From Mycolicibacterium sp. TUM20985 (lineage in GTDB: Bacteria; Actinomycetota; Actinomycetes; Mycobacteriales; Mycobacteriaceae): a stretch of 64,000 nucleotides of DNA. Under the pieces are notes generated by a model, which did no database searches, was not told the origin of the DNA, and saw only the letters and a program-made list of their open reading frames with translations. Numbering within the stretch: position 1 is the first letter of the stretch; the number at the start of each line of letters is the position of its first letter. Both the position numbers and the translations under genes were made by a program. Positions 21,301-29,416 of this stretch are shown here, piece after piece. The stretch spans positions 2,666,001-2,730,000 of the forward strand of contig NZ_AP027291.1 of NCBI RefSeq assembly GCF_030295745.1. Reading direction: 5' to 3'.

Positions 21301-21533
21301 ACTCGCCCAACCAGATCACGGTCGCCCAGGAATTCGCTCGCGTCAAGGGCGGGTACGTGTCGGACATCAGCAGACTGCGGGCGGGCAATTTCTACGCCGC
21401 GCTCGAAGGCACCGCATTCCACAAGATCACCACACCCTGGTGTCTCTCGCAGCATCCCCACAGTCCGCTCACCACCGAAGAGGTCTTGGACCTGGCCCGA
21501 CGACCGTTGCGAGACAAGGATCGACGGTCGTGA
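18375..21533 (+). CDS. Large double ATPase: AAA domain plus HerA/FtsK-like domain
   Basis: A protein of about 1052 residues with two P-loop domains. The first has Walker A GPAGSGKTH (about 65-73) and a Walker B-like AIDQID (about 240), in which Gln replaces the usual Glu. The second, C-terminal, has Walker A FAGSGSGKTVLIRRL (about 667-681), Walker B LLVMDEAQNF (about 914) and a downstream FATQSPRG typical of HerA/VirB4-like DNA pumps. The central region (about 400-640) has no motif I recognise. No membrane spans are visible. It is coupled to the winged-helix gene (TGATG) and to the following SDR (GTGA). HerA-type ATPases move along DNA; several defence systems use them. The function here is unknown. 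Confidence 0.7.
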   Translation: MDPREREALSSLRLSWAPTADDLWHAQGALHVPGFNDKALDEVMSAFGDAGREQQSSPLGVVVQGPAGSGKTHLLGQVRERVQDAGGFFFVVELLDATSFWESARSSILRSLNRPAKGRETQLKELLYQLCSVAHVSRVDRKAIIGDDPLTPEVLTSFVNALRTADPATVGQTRHTLRALVLSGALDFDVQDVGQAYLNSAEDVDDSGRREWSLGVSTLSPQELVRDISWLVALAGPSVLAIDQIDTLLAQGADRADPAARAGGAVDNSDVEHVAHGLMSIRQNMRRTAAVVACLPTAWESIRLRATATVSDRFREATKLQGLPSPDIGRAILERRFTASYRAIGFTPPYPSWPILPSAFDDAPDYTPRMLLKRADTHVRSCLDRDVVGELAHLHAPSVVDAPVDQPSADAGTELDRRFADYRRRAVGAAALDPEGEDTTVPSLLSAALDAWITERGDTEQSFRLDPPPPARQAHLHGRLRQSLDAGGDDERHWGFRAIAATHAGAAQSRIRNAYAAAGFGTNLNKRKLFLLRNTPWPSGVKTAALVADFEAAGGRTLALSEDDLRTLSALRDLIVDNDPGLPGWLQARKPAHGLSFLRHALGEGAGPMPDPPTVHEPDPAPETEAAGPLPREHSPTAITLGTDDTTGEPLSVNLLALRKHTAIFAGSGSGKTVLIRRLVEECALRGVSSIVLDPNNDLARLGEPWPEPPQGWNVADTPRADEYLDNTDVVVWTPGRAGGRPLSFQPLPDFASVADDRDEYHEAVESAFAALESHALITGKTPKANQSRAVLRESLQWYGRQPSPTLRGFLAALADLPDGVSVIANAGERAAELGQNLRAAMVNDPMFGGDGTPADPGILLTPPPGYRARVSVISLVGLPNDQQKAGFVSQLQMALFAWIKRNPAGDRPLGGLLVMDEAQNFAPSGRSTVSLQSTLALSSQARKYGLGLVFATQSPRGLHNNIPGNSATQFYGLLNSPNQITVAQEFARVKGGYVSDISRLRAGNFYAALEGTAFHKITTPWCLSQHPHSPLTTEEVLDLARRPLRDKDRRS

Positions 21534-22321
21534 AGATCACTGCGGGGCAGGTGGCGGTCGTGACCGGTGGCACGAGCGGTATCGGCTTCGCCCTGGCCGA
21601 TTCGCTGGCGGCCCGTGGTGTGCACGTCGTGATCGCCGACGTGCGCGACGAGTCGATCCCGCCCGCCGTCGAGGCGCTGTCGTCACACGGCGTCGACGTC
21701 GTCGGTATGCGCACCGACGTGGGCGTCGAGGCCGAGGTTCAGTCGCTCGCCGACGCCGTCGTCGAGAGATTCGGCCGGGTGGATCTGGTGTGCAACAACG
21801 CCGGGGTCGTCTGCGAGCTGGCGCCGATGTGGGAACAGAGCGTCGAGACGTGGCGCTGGCTCGTCGACGTCAAGCTGATGGGTGTGGTGCACGGTGTGCG
21901 GGCCTTCGCCCCCATGTTCATCGCACGGGGTTCGGGACACTTCCTCAACACCGCGTCGGCAGGTGGGCTGATGGCGCTGCCCATGATGACGCCGTACAAC
22001 GCCACGATGCACGCGGTGGTCGGCCTGACCGAGACGCTGGACGCCGAGTTGCGTTCGCTGTCAACCAATCTGGGCGCGACGGTGCTGTGTCCCGGCCTGG
22101 TCAACACCGCGCTGGGATCCCACTCCGCGGCAATCGCCCCGCCGGGTGTCACCACGCTTCCCGCGGACTCGGGCATCATCACCGGCGGCGACGAGCCGTC
22201 GGTCATCGCCGAGGCGGCCCTCGCGGCCGTGGCGGCCGGCCGCGTGCACGCCGTCGTCGGCGCCGGTGCAGACCCGGCGGCGCGCGGCCGTGTCGACGCG
22301 CTGCTGGCCGACCTCGGCTGA
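21530..22321 (+). CDS. SDR-family protein with altered active site
   Basis: A 263-residue SDR-fold protein with an intact cofactor loop (TGGTSGIG, about residue 12), an Asp after the second strand (IADVRDE, suggesting NAD(H)), CNNAG near 91 and an active-site Ser in NTASAGG. The usual YxxxK reads YNATM: the catalytic Lys is Met, which should weaken normal SDR chemistry. The GTG start overlaps the ATPase stop by four bases, so it is translated from the same message. Whether it belongs functionally to the ATPase module is unclear. Confidence 0.75.
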   Translation: MKITAGQVAVVTGGTSGIGFALADSLAARGVHVVIADVRDESIPPAVEALSSHGVDVVGMRTDVGVEAEVQSLADAVVERFGRVDLVCNNAGVVCELAPMWEQSVETWRWLVDVKLMGVVHGVRAFAPMFIARGSGHFLNTASAGGLMALPMMTPYNATMHAVVGLTETLDAELRSLSTNLGATVLCPGLVNTALGSHSAAIAPPGVTTLPADSGIITGGDEPSVIAEAALAAVAAGRVHAVVGAGADPAARGRVDALLADLG

Positions 22322-22323
22322 GG

Positions 22324-22677
22324 TCAGTAGTCGACGCGAAAGTTGCCGATCAGCCGGATCAGGTTGCCGTCGGGATCGCTCAACGTGGCCAACTCGACGC
22401 CTTTGTTGACGCCCTCGACCGCACCTGGTTCGAGCCCGAGACTCGTAGCCTCGCCGACGTGCGCCGCCAGGTCGCTCACGGCGAAGTTCACCAGGCCCGA
22501 ACCCGCCCGCTCCGCGTCGACGAACACCTGCAGCCAGCCGCCCGGCACCACCTGCCACTCGGCCAGCACCGGCATGGGTTCGTTGTCGGCGGGGCGGCCG
22601 AAGAGCTTCTGGTACCACGCCTTCGAGACGTCGAGATTGGATACCGGCACGACAGACAGCACGTGTTGAAACGACAT
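22324..22677 (-). CDS. VOC (glyoxalase/bleomycin-resistance) family protein
   Basis: A 117-residue single-domain protein of the vicinal-oxygen-chelate fold: MSFQHVLSVVPVSNLDVSKA at the start, FAVSDLAAHVG in the middle and DPDGNLIRLIGNF at the end, the typical second-half motif with a metal-ligand-like position. It may be a dioxygenase, isomerase or binding protein; the sequence does not say which. It is convergent with the SDR gene (2-base gap) and lies beyond the terminator of the polyol operon. Confidence 0.75.
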   Translation of the reverse strand: MSFQHVLSVVPVSNLDVSKAWYQKLFGRPADNEPMPVLAEWQVVPGGWLQVFVDAERAGSGLVNFAVSDLAAHVGEATSLGLEPGAVEGVNKGVELATLSDPDGNLIRLIGNFRVDY

Positions 22678-22715
22678 GTCAGTACAGACCTCTCGGGCTC
22701 GTAGAACTCATCGGC

Positions 22716-22758
22716 TACGAAGGCGGGACCGACCACGCCGTGGCCGGTCCCGCTTCGT
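22716..22758 (-). terminator. Terminator of the polyol transport/catabolic operon
   Basis: GAAGGCGGGACCGACCACG pairs with CGTGGCCGGTCCCGCTTC (about 22719-22756), a stem of about 18 pairs with small mismatches and almost no loop. It lies just after the last gene of the operon on the minus strand and before the VOC gene. Confidence 0.7.
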
Positions 22759-22768
22759 TCGAATCAAC

Positions 22769-23818
22769 TTACGGCTGCTTCTGCCCGGGAATTCCCTCGT
22801 AGGCGATGTCACCGCTCTTGAGGTTCTGCGCGGTCAGCTCGCCGAGGCCGTCGAGGAACTTCTGGCGCTCGGTCACCACGTGCTGGATGGCGACGTCGAC
22901 GTTGTCCTTGGTGATGGCGGGCATCACGTAGACGGGCTCCTTGTTGACGTCCTCCTTCTTGACCAGCGCGTTGGCGACGGCGAGACCGGCGGACAGTTCG
23001 ACGGTGCCGTTCTGCAGTGAGGTGCCGATGAACTCGCCGCTCTTGACGGCGTTGAGGCCGTCCTCGATGCCGTCGATGCCGACGATCGGCACGTCGGTGC
23101 GGTTGGCTTCCTTCAGTGCCTGCAGGGCGCCGAGGCCCATGTCGTCGTTCTGCGAGACGACGCCGTTGACCTGCGGTCCGAAGCTGGAGATCCAGTTCTT
23201 CATCTTGTTGACGGCTTCGTCACGCTTCCAGTTGGCCGTGTCCTTGGCCAGCACCTTGATGTCGGGGTACTTGGCCAGCACCTGGTCGATGCCCTTGCCG
23301 CGGTTGATCTCACCGGAGCCACCGAGGGGGCCCTGCAGGATCACGATGTTGCCCTTGCCGCCGAGGCGGTCGGCCATCATCTGCATCTCCTGCGCGCCCG
23401 CCGCCACGTCATCCGGCTGGACGTTGCCCGCGAGGTCGGGGCTGTCCAGCGCGGCGTTGACCGCCAACAGCGGAATGTCCTTGGCCTTGGCCGCCTGGAT
23501 CTGCGGTGCGAGCGAATCCGCTTGCACCGGAACGACGATGATGGCCGCCACGCCCTGGTTGATCAGCGAGTCGACTTGGCTGGCCTGGGTGGACACGTCG
23601 TTGTTGGCCGAGTTCCACACCAACTCGATGTTGTTCGCCTTGGCGTAGGTCTCCATGCCCTCCTTGCCGGCGGTGATGAACGAGCTCATGTCGTACACCG
23701 TGACACCGACCCGCGTGGTGTCACTGTTGGCCGCGGTGTCACCCGCGCCGCACGCGGTCAGGCCAAGGCCTAGCAGGCCCGCCGAGGCGATGACGCCCAG
23801 CTTGATCGTAACTCTCAT
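22769..23818 (-). CDS. Polyol/sugar ABC transporter substrate-binding lipoprotein 1
   Basis: A 349-residue binding protein. The signal peptide ends in the lipobox LTAC ([12 protein letters not shown]), so it is a lipoprotein. The rest is a Peripla_BP_4/RbsB-type two-lobe fold ([42 protein letters not shown]). It is the last gene of the operon with an RbsA-like ATPase and an RbsC-like permease. It is about 82 percent identical, without gaps, to the next gene upstream, so it is a tandem duplicate. From memory, near relatives in M. smegmatis bind polyols such as xylitol and D-threitol; which copy binds which here cannot be read from sequence. Confidence 0.88.
   Translation of the reverse strand: MRVTIKLGVIASAGLLGLGLTACGAGDTAANSDTTRVGVTVYDMSSFITAGKEGMETYAKANNIELVWNSANNDVSTQASQVDSLINQGVAAIIVVPVQADSLAPQIQAAKAKDIPLLAVNAALDSPDLAGNVQPDDVAAGAQEMQMMADRLGGKGNIVILQGPLGGSGEINRGKGIDQVLAKYPDIKVLAKDTANWKRDEAVNKMKNWISSFGPQVNGVVSQNDDMGLGALQALKEANRTDVPIVGIDGIEDGLNAVKSGEFIGTSLQNGTVELSAGLAVANALVKKEDVNKEPVYVMPAITKDNVDVAIQHVVTERQKFLDGLGELTAQNLKSGDIAYEGIPGQKQP
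22985..23097. repeat. Near-identical 113-bp segment shared with 24078-24190
   Basis: Inside the two binding-protein genes, these 113 bases match 24078-24190 with a single mismatch, although the genes differ much more elsewhere. This suggests recent duplication with local gene conversion. Confidence 0.85.
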
Positions 23819-23860
23819 AGGTGATGTCTCTCTTCGTTGAATAGGTTGTCGGACAAAAGA

Positions 23861-24910
23861 TTACGGTTGCGTCTGCCCTGGGATGCCCTCGTAGGCGATG
23901 TCGCCGGTCTCGAGGTTCTTCTTGGTCAGCTCGGACAGACCGGCGAGGAACTCAGCCCGCTTGGTGACGACGTGCTCGATCGCGACGTCGACGTTCGCCT
24001 GGGTGATTGCGGGCATGATGTAGACCGGCGCGGTGTTCACCTTCTCGCCCTTCGCCAGCGCGTTGGCGACGGCCAGCCCGGCGGACAGTTCGACGGTGCC
24101 GTTCTGCAGTGAGGTGCCGATGAACTCACCGCTCTTGACGGCGTTGAGGCCGTCCTCGATGCCGTCGATGCCGACGATCGGCACGTCGGTCCGACCGGCT
24201 TCCTTCAGCGCCTGCAGGGCACCGAGGCCCATGTCGTCGTTCTCGGCGACCACGCCGTTGATCTGCGGCCCGAAGCCCGAGATCCAGTTCTTCACCTTGT
24301 TGACTGCCTCGTCGCGCTTCCAGTTGGCCGTGTCCATCGCCAGCACCTTCATCTCGGGGTACCTGGCCAGCACGTTGTTGATGCCCTTGGTGCGGTCGAG
24401 CTCGCCGGACTGGCCGAGCGGGCCCTGCAGGACGACGATGTTGCCCTTGCCGCCGAGCTTGTCGGCCATCATCTGCATTTCCTGCTCACCGGCCTTGACG
24501 TCGTCCGGCTGCACGTTGCCGGCGATGTCCTTGCTGTCCAGCGCGGCGTTGACGGGAACCAGCGGGATGTCCTTGGCCTTGGCCGACGCCACCTGCGGCC
24601 CCAGCGAATCCGCCTGCACCGGAACGACGATGATGGCGTCGACGCCCTGGTTGATCAGCGAGTCGACCTGGGTGGCCTGGGTGGAGACGTCGAGGTTGGC
24701 GGAGTTCCACACCAGCTCGATGTTGTTGTCCTTGGCGTACTGATCCATCCCCTCCTTGCCCGCGGTGATGAACGAGCTCATGTCGTAGACCGACACGCCC
24801 ACCCTGGTCTTGCCGCTGTTGGCCTCCGTGTCACCGGCGCCGCAGGCGGTCAGGCCGAGGCCCAGCAATCCGGCCGAGGCGATGGCGACGAACTTCGTTG
24901 TTTGTCTCAT
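23861..24910 (-). CDS. Polyol/sugar ABC transporter substrate-binding lipoprotein 2
   Basis: A 349-residue paralogue of the downstream gene, with the same lipobox ([12 protein letters not shown]) and fold. ATG at 24910 (MRQTTKF) was chosen because it aligns with the start of the other copy; an ATG four codons upstream (24922) also exists. The differences lie mostly in surface segments (for example [10 protein letters not shown] versus [10 protein letters not shown]), while [15 protein letters not shown] and VGIDGIEDG are conserved. Two binding proteins with one permease/ATPase pair suggest a transporter that accepts two related ligands. Confidence 0.88.
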   Translation of the reverse strand: MRQTTKFVAIASAGLLGLGLTACGAGDTEANSGKTRVGVSVYDMSSFITAGKEGMDQYAKDNNIELVWNSANLDVSTQATQVDSLINQGVDAIIVVPVQADSLGPQVASAKAKDIPLVPVNAALDSKDIAGNVQPDDVKAGEQEMQMMADKLGGKGNIVVLQGPLGQSGELDRTKGINNVLARYPEMKVLAMDTANWKRDEAVNKVKNWISGFGPQINGVVAENDDMGLGALQALKEAGRTDVPIVGIDGIEDGLNAVKSGEFIGTSLQNGTVELSAGLAVANALAKGEKVNTAPVYIMPAITQANVDVAIEHVVTKRAEFLAGLSELTKKNLETGDIAYEGIPGQTQP

Positions 24911-24968
24911 GTGGTTTCTCATTCTCGTGTAGTCGAAGGGTTGGACGAACAGGTTGTCTGGCTGCCGA

Positions 24969-26006
24969 TCACGTACGTCTTCTGGTCGACCAGACGTCGA
25001 CCGCCACCGCTGCGACGATCAGGACGCCCTTGATCACGTCCTGCCAGTAGGCAGGCACGACCAGGATGTCCAGTCCGTTGTTCAGCGTCTGAATGATGAA
25101 CAGGCCCAGCACCGTTCCCCAGATGGTGCCGCGACCGCCCATCAGGCTGGCACCGCCGATCACCACCGCGGCGATGGCGTCGAGCTCATAGCCCTGGCCG
25201 AGGTTCGGTGGACCCGAGATGACACGGGAGGCCAGCATCACGCCGGAGATGCCCGCCAGCAGCCCGGACAGCGCGTAGACGCTGAACAAGACGTTCTTGG
25301 CGTTGATGCCGGCGATCTCCGACGCGTTGCGGTTTCCGCCGACGGCGTACACGCGCATGCCATAGGTGGTCCGCTTCATCACGATTGCTAGCACGACGAT
25401 GCCGAGGATCATCACGAGCACGGGGATCGTCAGGCCGAGGATCTTGGTGTTGGCGATGGACCCAAATTCGGCGGGCAGCCCGTTGATCGGCGCGCCGCCA
25501 CCGATGACGTAGGCCAAACCCGAGCCAGCCGTCAACGTACCCAATGTTGCGATGAAGGGTGGAACGTTGATGCGCGACACCAGGATTCCGTTGATGGAGC
25601 CCACTATCAGGCCGACCGCCATCGCCACCAGCACGGTCATCCAGACCTGGCCGGGATTGGCCTTGGCCGTCGCCGCACCCGCCATCGCCGACACCGCGAT
25701 CACGCTGCCCACCGAGAGGTCGATGCCGCCGGTGAGGACCACCAGCGTCTGGCCCAGGGCGATCAAGGCGAACGGAGCGGCCGCGACGAGGATGGTGACC
25801 AGGTTGTCGACCGTGCCGAATCGCGCACTGCGATAACTGAAGTACGCGATCACCATCAGCATGATGATGACCATCGAGTAGCGCAAGGCGATACCGCTGA
25901 TCCACTCGCGGGAGAACAGCCGGACCGGCTCACCGGTCGTCGGTGACGTGACGACCGGCGCCTTGGACGGGCCTGCCGTGTCTTCGGTGTCGACTGGGGT
26001 GGTCAT
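24969..26006 (-). CDS. Sugar/polyol ABC transporter permease (RbsC-like)
   Basis: A 345-residue inner-membrane permease of the BPD_transp_2 family, with about 8-10 hydrophobic segments ([51 protein letters not shown]). The motif GGIDLSVGS and the [11 protein letters not shown] loop are typical of ribose-type permeases. Its start overlaps the ATPase stop (ATGA at 26003-26006). It forms a homodimeric channel serving both binding proteins. Confidence 0.9.
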   Translation of the reverse strand: MTTPVDTEDTAGPSKAPVVTSPTTGEPVRLFSREWISGIALRYSMVIIMLMVIAYFSYRSARFGTVDNLVTILVAAAPFALIALGQTLVVLTGGIDLSVGSVIAVSAMAGAATAKANPGQVWMTVLVAMAVGLIVGSINGILVSRINVPPFIATLGTLTAGSGLAYVIGGGAPINGLPAEFGSIANTKILGLTIPVLVMILGIVVLAIVMKRTTYGMRVYAVGGNRNASEIAGINAKNVLFSVYALSGLLAGISGVMLASRVISGPPNLGQGYELDAIAAVVIGGASLMGGRGTIWGTVLGLFIIQTLNNGLDILVVPAYWQDVIKGVLIVAAVAVDVWSTRRRT

Positions 26007-27544
26007 GATGCTGCCTCCGGATCTGGGTTCGAATCGTGCGTGGGTCCGTCGAGTGCGGTGGCCAGGCGGAATACCGACTCCTGCACGGAGGGGTGGTCGA
26101 GCGCGTCGCGGTCGAGTTCCCCGACGAACGCGCCGTCGCGCATGACGAACGCGCGATGCGACAGCCCGATGATCTCCGGCATGTCGGACGACGCCATCAC
26201 CACGGCCATTCCCGCCTCGGCGAATTCGGTGATGATGCGGTAGATCTCACTGCGCGCACCGACGTCCACCCCGCGGGTGGGTTCGTCGAGCAGCAGCACG
26301 TTGACCTCACCGGTGAGCCAGCGGGCCAGCACCACCTTCTGCTGGTTGCCGCCCGAGAGCGTGCCCACCGGCTGGCTCAGGCCGCTGCTGCGCAACCGCA
26401 CCGACTCCATCACGTCGGACACGGCCTTAGTACGCGCCTTGCCGCGCAGCCAACCCGCGACGCTGAACGAGGACAGCCGCGGAAGCGACCCGTTGTCCAG
26501 CACGCTCATCGACAGCACGACACCGGAGATCTTGCGGTCCTCGGGGACCATCGCCATGCCCTCGGTGATCGCGGCGGCGGGTGCGTTGCGCTTGACCTTC
26601 TTGCCGCGTACGACGATCTCGCCCGAACTTGTGTGCCTGGCGCCGAAGATGGCCTCCAGCAGTTCGGTTCGTCCTGCGCCGACCAAACCGGCCAGACCGA
26701 GGATCTCCCCGGAGTTGACCGAGAACGACACCGGCTTGGAGGCGCCGTCGACCACGAGGTCGCGAACCTCCAGCACGGGCTCGGACTTGGGCGGCACGCG
26801 CGGGGGGAACAGGGCATTCAACTCACGGCCGATCATCGCGGTGACGATGTCGTCGTCGGTCACCTCGGCGACCGTCTCGTCGAGGATCAACCCACCGTCC
26901 CGCAACACCACCACGCGATCGGCGATGGCACGGATCTCGGCCATCTTGTGGGTGGTGTACACCATCGCCACGCCGTGCTCGCGCAGTCGTCGCACGATGC
27001 CGTAGAGGCCTTCGACCTCGCGCTCGGAGATCGCGGAGGTCGGCTCGTCGAGCATCACGACCTGCGCACCGGTACGGGCGGCCTTGACGATCTCGACGAT
27101 CTGCCGCAGGCCGACGGGCAGGCCGCCCATCCGCGCGGTCGGAGAGATGTCGACCCCGAAGACCGCCAGAGCTTCCTTCGCCTCGCCGATCATCGCCCGG
27201 CGGTTGAGGAAGGGTCCGGTCTTGATCTCCCGGCCCACGAACAGGTTCTCGTACACGGTCATGTCCTCGATGGAGGCCAGCTCCTGCGGGACGATGGCCA
27301 CGCCGTGGCGAACCGCGTCGCGCGGGTTGCCCGGTGCCAGGTGGGCACCCGCCACGGTGACCGAACCGGAGTCCGCACTGTACTGGCCGCTGACGATCTT
27401 CATCAGCGTCGACTTGCCCGCGCCGTTCTCACCCGCCAGGGCCGTGACCGTCCCTGGTTGGAGGTTCAACGTGATGCTCTCGAGGACCGGGACACCACCG
27501 AAACTCTTGCTGATGTCGACGCATTCGAGGATGGCTGAGCTCAT
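26003..27544 (-). CDS. Sugar/polyol ABC transporter ATPase with two nucleotide-binding domains (RbsA-like)
   Basis: A 513-residue protein with two ABC domains. The first has Walker A AGENGAGKSTLM (about 36) and Walker B VVMLDEPTSA. The second has the degenerate P-loop GLAGLVGAGRTELL that is normal in RbsA/MglA proteins, the signature LSGGNQQKV and Walker B VLLLDEPTRGVD. It powers uptake through the RbsC-like permease. Its start overlaps the upstream dehydrogenase stop (ATGA), so transport and catabolism are translated together. Confidence 0.92.
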   Translation of the reverse strand: MSSAILECVDISKSFGGVPVLESITLNLQPGTVTALAGENGAGKSTLMKIVSGQYSADSGSVTVAGAHLAPGNPRDAVRHGVAIVPQELASIEDMTVYENLFVGREIKTGPFLNRRAMIGEAKEALAVFGVDISPTARMGGLPVGLRQIVEIVKAARTGAQVVMLDEPTSAISEREVEGLYGIVRRLREHGVAMVYTTHKMAEIRAIADRVVVLRDGGLILDETVAEVTDDDIVTAMIGRELNALFPPRVPPKSEPVLEVRDLVVDGASKPVSFSVNSGEILGLAGLVGAGRTELLEAIFGARHTSSGEIVVRGKKVKRNAPAAAITEGMAMVPEDRKISGVVLSMSVLDNGSLPRLSSFSVAGWLRGKARTKAVSDVMESVRLRSSGLSQPVGTLSGGNQQKVVLARWLTGEVNVLLLDEPTRGVDVGARSEIYRIITEFAEAGMAVVMASSDMPEIIGLSHRAFVMRDGAFVGELDRDALDHPSVQESVFRLATALDGPTHDSNPDPEAAS

Positions 27545-28623
27545 GGCAGACTCCCTGATGAACTGGCGGCGACGGCAACCGGAGCCTCGTCGCGACCGCC
27601 CATGGTGACGAGGACCTTGACGTTCTCCGGATCCGCCGAGGCGGTGAAGGCTTCGGCGGAGTCCTCGAACGCATAACGGGCGCTGATGATCTCGTCGATG
27701 GGTACGGCGCCGGCGGTGAGGAGGTCGATGGCCGCGGTGAAGTCCTCCCTGACGTACATCAGGTTGCCGATCAGTGACAGTTCGCGGTCCTGGACGAGGT
27801 CCAGACGGACGGGGGTGGCTCCGGCGGCCACGCCCACGATCATGATCGCGCCGCCCTTGTCGACCAGCTCGATGGCCTGGGCCACCGAACTCTCCCTGGC
27901 GACGCAGTCGATCACGACGGCAGCGGGCCCGCCCATGACGGCGAGTGCGGTGTCGACCGCATCGGGGGCGGTCGGGTCGAAAGTGCCTGCGGCACCAAGA
28001 CGTTCGGCACGATCCCGCTTGGAGGCGAGCAGGTCCGCGACGATCACCTTGGCGCCCGCTTCGCGGGCGGCCAGCAGGACGAACAACCCGATGGGTCCCG
28101 CACCGATCACGACGACGGGGCGCCCGCGCAGATCACCAACCGCCTCGGCGGCACGGCGCACGGCGTGGATCGGGGTAGCCAGCGGCTCGACGAGGATGGC
28201 GTGGTCGTCGTCGAAGTCGGGGTTGAGCGCAATGACGCGGTCGACGGCGACGGTGAAGCTGTCGGCGAGGCCACCGGGTGTCTGGCAGCCAAGCACCAGG
28301 AGGTCGCGGCAGATGTTGTATCGCCCCGCCCGGCACTGGGTGCAGTGGCCGCAGGCCAGGTTGGGTTCCACGACGACGCGGGCGCCGATCCAGGAGTCGT
28401 CGACCCCGTCCCCCACGGCATCGACGACGCCGACGACCTCGTGCCCTGGCCGGTACGGCAGGTCGATGAACGGGTGGTGGCCACAGGCGGCGTGCAGGTC
28501 GGACCCGCAGATGCCGACGACGGTGCCGCGGATGCGGACTTCGCCGGCCACGGGTGCGGCCTCGGGCACGCTCTCGAAGACGACGTCCTCCAAGGAGTTG
28601 ACGACGACGCGACGGTTCACCAT
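27541..28623 (-). CDS. Zinc-dependent alcohol/polyol dehydrogenase (MDR family)
   Basis: A 360-residue medium-chain dehydrogenase. The catalytic zinc site is in GICGSDLHAACGHH and the following RPGHEVVG. The structural zinc site has four Cys in NLACGHCTQCRAGRYNIC, and the Rossmann loop is VVIGAGPIGLFVLLAA. It probably oxidises a sugar alcohol or secondary alcohol with NAD(P). ATG at 28623 is used; GTG at 28620 would give an exact GTGA overlap with the upstream SDR. It is coupled to the RbsA gene. Confidence 0.82.
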   Translation of the reverse strand: MVNRRVVVNSLEDVVFESVPEAAPVAGEVRIRGTVVGICGSDLHAACGHHPFIDLPYRPGHEVVGVVDAVGDGVDDSWIGARVVVEPNLACGHCTQCRAGRYNICRDLLVLGCQTPGGLADSFTVAVDRVIALNPDFDDDHAILVEPLATPIHAVRRAAEAVGDLRGRPVVVIGAGPIGLFVLLAAREAGAKVIVADLLASKRDRAERLGAAGTFDPTAPDAVDTALAVMGGPAAVVIDCVARESSVAQAIELVDKGGAIMIVGVAAGATPVRLDLVQDRELSLIGNLMYVREDFTAAIDLLTAGAVPIDEIISARYAFEDSAEAFTASADPENVKVLVTMGGRDEAPVAVAASSSGSLP

Positions 28624-29402
28624 GCGGTGTATCCCCCGTCGGCGACCAGCACGGAGCCGGTGATGAACGAGGCGGCATCGCTGGCGAGGAACACCACGCT
28701 CGGTGCGATCTCCTCCGGCATCGCGTACCGCTGCTGGGGCGCGTCGTCGATCCAGTACCGCTTGAGATCGGGCCGGTCCACCGGTGCCATCTCGGTCTTG
28801 CAGTAGCCCGGTGCGACGGCATTCACCCGGATGCCGAGCGGAGCCCATTCGGCGGCAAGGGATTTCGTGAGGTGGTGAACCGCCGCCTTGGAGGCGTTGT
28901 AGGCAGGCTGCATCTGGGGCCGGTTCACGATGAGGCCCGACATCGACCCGATGTTGACCACCGAGCCGCTACCGCGTTCCCGCATGTGGGCACCGACGGC
29001 CAGGGAACATGCCCACAGCGCCTTGACGTTCAGGTCGAACACGTCATCCCATTGCTGTTCGGTGACGTCCCACGATTCGGCGTGGTAGCAGGTGCCTGCG
29101 TTGTTCACCAGGATGTCGACCTGGCCCAGGGCGTCGACGGCCTCGGCGGTCATCCGCTCGACGTCGGCCTGGCTGGTGATGTCGGCGGTGATCGGATGCA
29201 TCGTGTGCCCGGCGCTGGCGGCCTCCGCCACGACCTTCGCGTTGCGCTCGCCACTACGGCCGGAGATGGCCACGGTGGCACCCGCTTCGGCGAGGCCGAA
29301 CGCGAAGGCCTTGCCCAGGCCCTGGTTTCCCCCGGTGACCAGCGCGGTGCGGCCGGTCAGGTCGAACGGCGAACGGGTATTCACGACTGTGCCTTCCTTC
29401 AT
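28617..29402 (-). CDS. SDR polyol dehydrogenase / ketose reductase-like
   Basis: A classical SDR of about 255-261 residues: TGGNQGLG cofactor loop, NNAG, catalytic Ser in NIGSMSG and YNASK, and the C-terminal VLVADGGYTAW. It resembles arabinitol 2-dehydrogenase or sorbose-reductase-type enzymes acting on sugar alcohols. Start options are ATG 29420 (ATGA overlap with the upstream gene), ATG 29402, or GTG 29384, which has AAGGAAGG six bases upstream and gives the usual 255 residues. It overlaps the next dehydrogenase gene by a few bases. Confidence 0.82.
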   Translation of the reverse strand: MKEGTVVNTRSPFDLTGRTALVTGGNQGLGKAFAFGLAEAGATVAISGRSGERNAKVVAEAASAGHTMHPITADITSQADVERMTAEAVDALGQVDILVNNAGTCYHAESWDVTEQQWDDVFDLNVKALWACSLAVGAHMRERGSGSVVNIGSMSGLIVNRPQMQPAYNASKAAVHHLTKSLAAEWAPLGIRVNAVAPGYCKTEMAPVDRPDLKRYWIDDAPQQRYAMPEEIAPSVVFLASDAASFITGSVLVADGGYTAW

Positions 29403-29416
29403 TGCGGGCCGACCCT

